In this document: piece after piece, positions 1-5,492 of the stretch
Position numbering within the stretch: position 1 is the first letter of the stretch
How the letters are laid out: every line of letters begins with the position of its first letter
Origin: Methanomassiliicoccaceae archaeon
GTDB lineage: Archaea; Thermoplasmatota; Thermoplasmata; Methanomassiliicoccales; Methanomethylophilaceae
Direction: 5' to 3'
Assembly: GCA_016282555.1 (NCBI GenBank)
Contig: JAEEKU010000088.1
Span: 1 to 9,173 of the forward strand
DNA: 9,173 bases
Notes under the pieces: generated by a model
What the model was told of the DNA's origin: nothing
The model's database searches: none
Seen by the model: only the letters and a program-made list of their open reading frames with translations
Translations under genes and position numbers: made by a program

Positions 1-2537
1 CTCTGACAGTAAACGTCACGGGATTCGTTAACGATGAAACGCCGGCGACCGCTTCCGGTTACGTCAGCCCCTCGATCCCGGGATACGATTCCTCTTTGGA
101 AACCCAGATCCTGACGCCTTCCGGCGGGAAAGCCGACAATTACGTTTTCACATACACATCCGGAACTCTCGTCATCACCGCCGGAGACATTCAGATACCG
201 GTTCCGTCCGCTGTTTCTCTGACATATAACGGAAAGACGCAGACCGGAGTCGCTTCCGGAACCGGATACACGGTCACCGGAAACACCGCGGTAAACGCCG
301 GAAACTACTCCGCGACCGCGGTTCTCGAGGACGGATACGTCTGGAGCGACGGCACCGGAAACCCGAAGATCATCCCGTGGAACATCGGGCGCGCGGTTTT
401 AACCGCAGTTTACCCCGGAGAAACCATCACGGAGGGGGAAACGCCTTCTCTGACAGTAAACGTCACGGGATTCGTGAACGGGGAGACTTCGGCGACAGCC
501 GCGGGCTACGTCAAGCCTGTCGTCTCCGGATACAGCACTTCTCCCGGAACCCAGACTCTGACTCCCGCCGGAGGCAAGGCCGACAATTATGTCTTCAACT
601 ACGTATCCGGAACTCTGACCATACTCGAGGCGCCGGACGATATCGTAATTCAGATTCCGTCCGGTTCGTCCCCCGTTTACAACGGAAAGACGCAGACGGG
701 AGTCGTTTCCGGAACCGGATACGCTATTAGCGGAAACACAGCCGTCAATGCGGGAAGCTATACCGCTATTCTGAGTCTCGATAAGGGATACGTATGGAGC
801 GATGGAACGAAGGAATCCAAGACAGTTCCCTGGAGCATAACCCCGGCGGTACTGACTTCCGTCTATCCCGGAGAGACTGTCGTTCAGGGAAGCGAACCCG
901 CGCTGAGAGTCGTTACGGAGGGATTCGTGAACGGGGAAACCCCCGCCACCGCATCCGGATACGTTCCGCCTGCGGTATCTTCAGGCTATTCCGAGCCCGG
1001 AAGCTACACTCTCGTTCCGTCCGGAGGCCAGGCAGACAATTATTCGTTCGTCTATGTCTCCGGGGTGCTGGTGATCACAGCTAAAGACATTCCGGTACCG
1101 GTTCCGTCTGCTTTATCGCTCGCATATAACGGAAAGACGCAGACCGGAGTCGCTTCCGGAATCGGATACACGGTCACCGGAAACACCGCGGTAAACGCCG
1201 GAAACTACTCCGCGACCGCGGTTCTCGAAGAAGGATACGTCTGGAGCGACGGCACCGGAAACCCGAAGATCATCCCGTGGAACATCGGGCGCGCGGTTCT
1301 GACGGCCGTGTATCCCGGGGAAACTATCGTAGAGGGAACATCGCCCTCTCTGATAGTCAACGTAACCGGATTCGTGAACGGCGAAACGTCCGCCACGGTC
1401 TCCGGTTATGTTAAGCCTGTCATCTCCGGATACAGCACTTCTCCCGGAACCCAGACTCTGACTCCCGCCGGAGGCCAGGCCGACAATTACGCTTTCAATT
1501 ACGTATCCGGGACTCTGACCATACTCGAGGCGCCGGACGATATCGTGATTCAGATTCCGTCCGGGTCGTCTCTTGTTTACAACGGGAAGATACAGACCGG
1601 CGTGGCGCCCGGTACAGGATATGCTATTGGCGGAAACACCGCCGTCAATGCGGGAAGCTATACCGCTATTCTGAGTCTCGATAAGGGATACGTATGGAGC
1701 GACGGCACCAGAGAGCAGAAGGCGGTTCCGTGGTTTATCGAGCGTGCGGTTTTAACCGCAGTTTACCCCGGAGAAACCATCACGGAGGGTACCGCGCCAT
1801 CCCTGAAAGTCGTTGTAACAGGATTCGTGAACGGCGAAACGCCGGCTTCCGCTTCCGGTTACGTCAGCCCATCGATCCCGGGATACGATTCCTCTTTGGA
1901 AACCCAGATCCTGACTCCCTCCGGAGGGCAGGCGGATAACTACGCATTCAAGTATATTTCCGGGGTACTGACGATCGCCGGGGCGCCCGGAGACATCGTA
2001 ATCAGCATTCCGTCCGGTTCGTCCCTCGTTTACAACGGAAAGATGCAGACCGGAGTAGTTTACGGAACCGGATACGCCGTTACCGGAAATACCGCCGTCA
2101 ATGCGGGAAGCTATACCGCCCTTCTCGTTCTGAACGAGGGATACGCATGGTCCGACGGAACGAAGGAATCCAAAACCGTTCCCTGGAGCATAACCCGGGC
2201 GGTACTGACCGCGGCATACGCGGGAGAGACGATATCCAAAGGAACCGTTCCGGTTCTGGAAACGGACGTATACGGATTCGTTAACGGGGAAGACGCGGAC
2301 ACCGCCGCCGGATATTCCGCGCCTTACATTTCCGATCCTCCCTCGGAGCCCGGATCCTACGTTCTGACTCCTTCCGGAGGATATGCGGACAATTACTCGT
2401 TCGTTTACGAGTCCGGAATTCTGACCATCGAAAACCCCGATGTTCCCGAACCAGGCGGGAAGATTATCGGGATACTGTTTGCTGCCGTAATAGCTGCAGT
2501 GGTTGCATTCATAATGCATCTGATCTTCAGATTCTGA
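1..2537 (+). CDS. Repeat-rich surface/adhesin-like protein, C-terminal part (5' end outside window)
   Basis: The reading frame is open from the left edge (first full codon at 3) to TGA at 2535-2537, giving 844 visible residues. The true start lies upstream; the TTG at 96 is internal because the same repeat continues before it. The protein is a tandem array of ~150-residue units. Each unit has a module with the signature YNGKxQTGV, then NTAVNAGxY, GYxWSDGT and PW, followed by an MBG-like beta module (AVLTAVYPGE, GFVNGE, SGY, LTPxGGxADNY, SGxLTI). After the last unit come a short acidic/proline linker (NPDVPEPGG), one hydrophobic helix of about 20 residues and the tail HLIFRF. No cysteine is visible. 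By family knowledge such modules are extracellular beta-sandwich stalks. I infer a membrane-anchored adhesin-like protein with the repeats outside the cell. Ligand unknown. Signal peptide and any binding head would be upstream. Confidence 0.9.
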   Translation, partial: LTVNVTGFVNDETPATASGYVSPSIPGYDSSLETQILTPSGGKADNYVFTYTSGTLVITAGDIQIPVPSAVSLTYNGKTQTGVASGTGYTVTGNTAVNAGNYSATAVLEDGYVWSDGTGNPKIIPWNIGRAVLTAVYPGETITEGETPSLTVNVTGFVNGETSATAAGYVKPVVSGYSTSPGTQTLTPAGGKADNYVFNYVSGTLTILEAPDDIVIQIPSGSSPVYNGKTQTGVVSGTGYAISGNTAVNAGSYTAILSLDKGYVWSDGTKESKTVPWSITPAVLTSVYPGETVVQGSEPALRVVTEGFVNGETPATASGYVPPAVSSGYSEPGSYTLVPSGGQADNYSFVYVSGVLVITAKDIPVPVPSALSLAYNGKTQTGVASGIGYTVTGNTAVNAGNYSATAVLEEGYVWSDGTGNPKIIPWNIGRAVLTAVYPGETIVEGTSPSLIVNVTGFVNGETSATVSGYVKPVISGYSTSPGTQTLTPAGGQADNYAFNYVSGTLTILEAPDDIVIQIPSGSSLVYNGKIQTGVAPGTGYAIGGNTAVNAGSYTAILSLDKGYVWSDGTREQKAVPWFIERAVLTAVYPGETITEGTAPSLKVVVTGFVNGETPASASGYVSPSIPGYDSSLETQILTPSGGQADNYAFKYISGVLTIAGAPGDIVISIPSGSSLVYNGKMQTGVVYGTGYAVTGNTAVNAGSYTALLVLNEGYAWSDGTKESKTVPWSITRAVLTAAYAGETISKGTVPVLETDVYGFVNGEDADTAAGYSAPYISDPPSEPGSYVLTPSGGYADNYSFVYESGILTIENPDVPEPGGKIIGILFAAVIAAVVAFIMHLIFRF
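225..398 (+). repeat. Long direct repeat, copy 1 (matches 1125-1298)
   Basis: By eye, this 174-nt stretch differs from the one exactly 900 nt downstream at only three positions, while the sequence just after it (from 399/1299) diverges sharply. It encodes the YNG...WSDGT...PWNIG module. Such near-identity between non-adjacent units suggests recent duplication or gene conversion. Confidence 0.85.
1125..1298 (+). repeat. Long direct repeat, copy 2 (matches 225-398)
   Basis: This is the partner of the 174-nt repeat at 225-398, with three mismatches by eye. A further near-match at the same 900-nt lag follows after a divergent gap: about 523-660 resembles 1423-1560, and about 740-802 resembles 1640-1702. 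Confidence 0.85.
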
Positions 2538-2567
2538 GGTTTCTGGGTCTCCGGGAACCCAAACCTC
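2536..2567 (+). terminator. Hairpin just after the surface-protein stop
   Basis: GAGGTTT at 2536-2542 and GGGT at 2545-2548 pair with ACCC at 2557-2560 and AAACCTC at 2561-2567. This gives 11 base pairs with a 2-nt bulge and an 8-nt loop, and it begins inside the stop codon. No strong T-run follows directly, and archaeal termination normally relies on T-rich tracts, so the terminator role is an inference. It may instead protect the mRNA 3' end. Confidence 0.5.
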
Positions 2568-2572
2568 TTCCG

Positions 2573-2585
2573 TTAAAATTAAAAT
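2573..2585 (+). promoter_or_regulatory. TATA-like box for the AlkD-like gene
   Basis: TTAAAATTAAAAT is the only AT-rich block between the hairpin and the ATG at 2609. Its centre is 30 nt upstream of that ATG, where an archaeal TATA box would sit if transcription starts at or just before the start codon. No Shine-Dalgarno is present before 2609, so a leaderless transcript is likely. Confidence 0.55.
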
Positions 2586-2608
2586 CCGCCGTTCCGGTCC
2601 TCCGTGCG

Positions 2609-3322
2609 ATGGACAGGATCACGGCGGAACTTTTTTCCAGAAGGGATGAGAAATACGCTGCCTTTTCCGAAAGCCTGACTCCCTGCGATTACGGCTTCAT
2701 CGGCGTAAGAATCCCCGAACTGAGGAAAATCGCGAAAAGAACGGCATCGGAATGCGCGGAGGAATATCTGGAGTCCTGGGAGTACAGGTATTTCGAAGAT
2801 CTGATGCTGAGAGGCCTGGTCATATCCTATGTCAAAACAGACTATGACGAGCGGATGAGGCTTTTTTCTTCGTTTATTCCGATGATCGACAACTGGAGCG
2901 TCTGCGACACGTTCTGTTCGGCCTGGAAACCCGGAAAAAAGGAAAGAAGAGCGTACTGGGATTTCATTACCGGATACCTCGGAACGGGAAAGGAGTTTCA
3001 GATGAGGTATTCCGTCGTTTCGATGATGAAGCATTATCTCACGGACGGCTGCTTCGGCAGAGTCATTTCCGAGATAGACAAAACCGCGGACTCCGGCTAC
3101 TATTACGGCACGGGCGCCGCATGGTGTCTGGCCGAATGCGTCGCCAGACATCCAGACGAGACCATGGACTACCTGCGCGGAAACACCGGACTGGACAAAT
3201 TCATTTACCGCAGGGCGCTTCAGAAATCTCTCGAATCGTTCAGGGTAAGCGATTCTCTGAAAGAAGAGATACGCAGCATGAGATCTCAGATCGACGACGG
3301 GGGAATCCAGTCGTCGTCGTAA
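2609..3322 (+). CDS. AlkD-like DNA alkylation repair protein (HEAT-repeat glycosylase family)
   Basis: This 237-residue protein matches the DNA_alkylation/AlkD family, whose members are all-helical HEAT-like glycosylases that remove bulky or cationic alkylated bases such as 3- and 7-alkylpurines without flipping the base. Landmarks are GVRIPELRKIAK at 32-43, NWSVCD at 95-100, MRYSVVSMM at 132-140 and AAWCLAEC at 170-177. Measured against Bacillus cereus AlkD as I recall it, Trp96 and Asp100 keep the spacing of catalytic Trp109/Asp113, Arg133 corresponds to Arg148 and Trp172 to Trp187, so an active enzyme is likely. Length is normal for the family. The ATG at 2609 is supported by a TATA-like box ~30 nt upstream and no Shine-Dalgarno. 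The 3' end overlaps the opposite-strand hydrolase gene by 37 nt, and the tail (IDDGGIQSSS) is encoded in that overlap. Substrate range cannot be read from sequence. Confidence 0.88.
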   Translation: MDRITAELFSRRDEKYAAFSESLTPCDYGFIGVRIPELRKIAKRTASECAEEYLESWEYRYFEDLMLRGLVISYVKTDYDERMRLFSSFIPMIDNWSVCDTFCSAWKPGKKERRAYWDFITGYLGTGKEFQMRYSVVSMMKHYLTDGCFGRVISEIDKTADSGYYYGTGAAWCLAECVARHPDETMDYLRGNTGLDKFIYRRALQKSLESFRVSDSLKEEIRSMRSQIDDGGIQSSS

Positions 3323-4119
3323 CACGCCGCATCGGACACCGTTATTTCATCGCCCACGTCCAGAACCATCCTGTCTCTCGCCGCGATCGTGCGCACTCCG
3401 GTGCTGTCACGGACGAATTCCGCCTCTTTCTCCGCTCCTTTTCTGAGAATAGCGACACCCAGATGTATGAAGACGGCCAGCTCCGGTCTGACTATTCTTT
3501 CGAATTCGACGGCGTCTTCCGTGCAGAGATGGTAATTGATTCTGTTGCCGCGCGGAGTGGTGACCGGAAGAAGAAGCACTCTCGATCCGATGTACTGTTC
3601 CGCGATCTCCTCCGTAAATTCGGTATCGCTGACGTAGGAGACCTTTCCGTGCTTCGTGTGGAAAGTGAATCCGACGTTCGTGGAATCGCTGTGCTTCGCC
3701 TTCAGGATGTCCGTCCTCAGCCCGTCTACGTCGAGAACGTCTCCCGCTTCGAAAGCGCCGTATTTTTCCGCCAGGCGGAGATGATAGGGCGAGATGCAGG
3801 GCCCCAGACCGCCGGATCCCTTGATCACGGTTTCGGAACCATAAACGCTGCCGCGCTTTCTCCATCCGCCGTAGGTCATTCCCTCAATTACCGACTCAGC
3901 GTCCGAGTAATGATCGGGGTGGCAGTGGGAGACTATGACGGAGCTGGTGAGCGCGGGATCGTAGTGTATCTTGTGCATCTGCGTGAGGGCTCCCGGGCCG
4001 GGATCTATGTGCAGGTTCCCGCCGTCGTGCTCTACGATCATTCCGCCGGTGCTGCGGAGCTGGAACATGGTCGTATGCCTGCCTCCTCCCGTTCCCAGAA
4101 ACGTTATGCGGAATGTCAT
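3286..4119 (-). CDS. MBL-fold metallo-hydrolase (RNase Z / PhnP-like group)
   Basis: This 277-residue protein opens with the strand-loop FLGTGGG (7-13) typical of the RNase Z/PhnP branch of metallo-beta-lactamase-fold hydrolases. The zinc motif HxHxDH is SHCHPDHYSD (His65, His67, Asp69, His70). Likely further ligands are His143 in KHSD, Asp165 in YVSDTEF and His219 in FIHLG, so the two-metal site looks complete. HIDPGPGA at 37-44 follows the first strands. Related proteins act on phosphodiester bonds in RNA or cyclic phosphates, but the substrate cannot be assigned here, and the long exosite arm of true tRNase Z is not evident. The ATG at 4117-4119 has a TATA-like box 27 nt upstream on the minus strand and no Shine-Dalgarno. 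It is convergent with and overlaps the AlkD-like gene, and diverges from the deaminase gene. Confidence 0.85.
   Translation of the reverse strand: MTFRITFLGTGGGRHTTMFQLRSTGGMIVEHDGGNLHIDPGPGALTQMHKIHYDPALTSSVIVSHCHPDHYSDAESVIEGMTYGGWRKRGSVYGSETVIKGSGGLGPCISPYHLRLAEKYGAFEAGDVLDVDGLRTDILKAKHSDSTNVGFTFHTKHGKVSYVSDTEFTEEIAEQYIGSRVLLLPVTTPRGNRINYHLCTEDAVEFERIVRPELAVFIHLGVAILRKGAEKEAEFVRDSTGVRTIAARDRMVLDVGDEITVSDAACYDDDWIPPSSI
3292..3316. repeat. Inverted repeat in the convergent gene overlap
   Basis: CGACGAC at 3292-3298 is the reverse complement of GTCGTCG at 3310-3316, leaving an 11-nt loop. It lies inside the region coding for the C-termini of both the AlkD-like protein and the MBL hydrolase, so a hairpin could form in both transcripts. 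It may be incidental, since the arms are simple GAC/GTC repeats encoding Asp and Ser runs. Confidence 0.4.
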
Positions 4120-4140
4120 GGTCCGGGTATCTTCCCTTCC

Positions 4141-4149
4141 GTATTTTGT
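4141..4149 (-). promoter_or_regulatory. TATA-like box for the MBL hydrolase gene
   Basis: Read on the minus strand this is ACAAAATAC, centred about 27 nt before the ATG at 4119. With no Shine-Dalgarno upstream of that ATG it fits a leaderless archaeal promoter. It shares the 83-nt spacer with the divergent deaminase promoter. Confidence 0.45.
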
Positions 4150-4170
4150 TCTATTGTTCGCGGATTCGGA

Positions 4171-4179
4171 ACTATTATG
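4171..4179 (+). promoter_or_regulatory. TATA-like box for the deaminase gene
   Basis: ACTATTATG is centred about 28 nt before the ATG at 4203, the position expected for a leaderless archaeal transcript. The sequence just before that ATG (GCCGTTGCCGTTTC) has no Shine-Dalgarno. This supports 4203, not the in-frame ATG at 4113, as the start. Confidence 0.45.
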
Positions 4180-4202
4180 TCGGAAATAGCCGTTGCCGTT
4201 TC

Positions 4203-5492
4203 ATGATTACGGCTATCCGCAACGCCTGGATAGTAACCCAGGATTCTTCCAGAAGAATATTGAAAGGAGATCTCGTCATCGAGGACGAGAGAATAGTTTC
4301 CGTAGGGCCGGCATACAACGGAACGGCCGACAAGGAGATCGACGCTTCCGGGGATATAGTCATGCCCGGAATGATCAACACCCACACCCACGTCGCGATG
4401 TCGGTGATGAAGGGGGTCGTCGACGATCTCTCCTTCCAGGATTTCCTCGGCAAAGTATTCAAAATCGATTCGGACAGAACCGATTACGATCTTTCAATCG
4501 GCACCAAGCTCGGATGCATGGAGATGATAAGGGGAGGAACCACGACCTTCATGGATCTGTATTACTCTGAAGACGTGATAGCCAGAGCGGTCAGGGAGGC
4601 GGGGATCAGAGGCGTTCTCTGCTGGTGCGTTCTCGATCAGGAATGCACGACCCAGACCGGAAATCCTCTTCAGAACTGCAAGAATTTCTATTCCGGATTC
4701 AAGGGCGAAAGGAAAATCATTCCCGGAGTAGGGCTGCAGGGCGTCTACGTGTGCAGCGAGGAGACCTGCGTCGGAGCGAAGGAGTTTTCCGACAAGACCG
4801 GGGCTCCGATGAATTTCCATCTGTCCGAAACTAGGGGAGAAGTGAACGATCATAAGAAAAAGACCGGAAAAAGGCCCGGAGAGTGGTTAAGCGACATCGG
4901 CGTTCTGGGACCCAGGGCGGTCGCGGCCCATTCCGCATGGCTGACCATGAGGGAAGTGAGATGCATGGGAGACGCGGGCATGTCGGTTTCGACCTGTCCG
5001 GTATCGAATATGAAGCTGGCTACGGGCGGGGTCGCTCCGGTCCCGGAATTTCTCGAAAACGGGGTGAACGTTTCCATAGGAACCGACGGAAGCACCACCA
5101 ACAACACTCTGGACATGTTCGCCGAGATGAAGACCCTCGGTCTCCTCCAGAAATCCAGCAGGTGGGATCCCACCGTCGCGACAGCCCAGCAGCTTCTCGA
5201 TTTCGCCACGATCAACGGAGCGAAAGCAGTGGGGATGGAGAGGGAGATAGGATCCCTGGAGCCGGGAAAGTACGCGGACGTCGTCATTCTAGACGGCAAA
5301 TCTCCCAACCTGAGGCCTCTTCTTCCGGAGAATATCGTGGCGAACATCGTTTACTCCGGAAACAGCCTGAACGTCAAAACCGTGATGTGCCAGGGCGACA
5401 TCGTGGCAGAGGACGGAAAAATAACGACGCTGGACACGGAAGACGTGCTGTCCCGGTGCGAAGACGTCTGGAAGTCTCTCTGCATCAGATGA
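4203..5492 (+). CDS. dadD: Amidohydrolase of the MTA/SAH/5'-deoxyadenosine deaminase family
   Basis: The 429-residue protein is a metal-dependent amidohydrolase (TIM barrel plus small N/C beta domain). Zinc ligands are visible: His61 and His63 in PGMINTHTH, His206 in FHLSET with catalytic Glu209, His243 in AAHSAWLT and Asp295 in IGTDGSTTNNTLDMF. The PVSNMKLATGG segment (267-276) and EPGKYADVVILD (353-364) are typical of this family. Members deaminate 5'-methylthioadenosine, S-adenosylhomocysteine or 5'-deoxyadenosine to the inosine form. In methanogens DadD clears 5'-deoxyadenosine from radical-SAM enzymes, which I infer as the likely role. Oddity: the usual GPHxPYxCS segment reads GLQGVYVCS, so the substrate-pocket His is Gln179. 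The gene symbol is therefore tentative. The start at 4203 is chosen over 4113 because it matches the family N-terminus and lies 28 nt from a TATA-like box. The 3' end overlaps the antiporter gene by 8 nt. Confidence 0.83.
   Translation: MITAIRNAWIVTQDSSRRILKGDLVIEDERIVSVGPAYNGTADKEIDASGDIVMPGMINTHTHVAMSVMKGVVDDLSFQDFLGKVFKIDSDRTDYDLSIGTKLGCMEMIRGGTTTFMDLYYSEDVIARAVREAGIRGVLCWCVLDQECTTQTGNPLQNCKNFYSGFKGERKIIPGVGLQGVYVCSEETCVGAKEFSDKTGAPMNFHLSETRGEVNDHKKKTGKRPGEWLSDIGVLGPRAVAAHSAWLTMREVRCMGDAGMSVSTCPVSNMKLATGGVAPVPEFLENGVNVSIGTDGSTTNNTLDMFAEMKTLGLLQKSSRWDPTVATAQQLLDFATINGAKAVGMEREIGSLEPGKYADVVILDGKSPNLRPLLPENIVANIVYSGNSLNVKTVMCQGDIVAEDGKITTLDTEDVLSRCEDVWKSLCIR

Larger units (their letters stand above)
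3..2432 (+). repeat. Tandem coding repeat, ~450-nt units (five full, one partial)
   Basis: The Tyr codon of the YNG motif falls at 225, 678, 1125, 1578 and 2031, and the AVLT motif of the second module starts at 393, 846, 1293, 1746 and 2199. Spacings are 453, 447, 453 and 453 nt, all multiples of three, so the unit is 149 or 151 residues. A partial second module fills the left edge. Units 1 and 3, and units 2 and 4, are the closest pairs, giving a higher-order period of 900 nt. The repeat is wholly coding. Confidence 0.93.

Noticed and set aside
96..98. TTG as start of the surface-protein gene
   Set aside because: The same frame is open to position 3 and encodes repeat sequence identical in type to later units, so the TTG is an internal Leu codon and the gene is truncated by the window.
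3..2432. CRISPR array or mobile-element repeats
   Set aside because: Repeats are ~450 nt, all in frame and coding; there are no short repeat/unique spacer pairs, no terminal inverted repeats and no transposase.
1752..2519. 255-codon minus-strand ORF inside the repeat gene
   Set aside because: It stays open because of the repeated codon pattern on the plus strand; no domain and no promoter or ribosome-binding site.
2579..3325. 248-codon minus-strand ORF opposite the AlkD-like gene
   Set aside because: It is an antisense shadow of a gene with conserved catalytic residues.
4113..4202. Upstream ATG at 4113 giving the deaminase 30 extra residues
   Set aside because: The added residues do not resemble the family N-terminus, would overlap the divergent hydrolase start, and would place the TATA-like boxes inside coding sequence. 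ATG 4203 fits better.
3121..4206. 361-codon plus-strand ORF opposite the MBL hydrolase
   Set aside because: It is a low-complexity antisense shadow; the minus strand carries intact zinc motifs.
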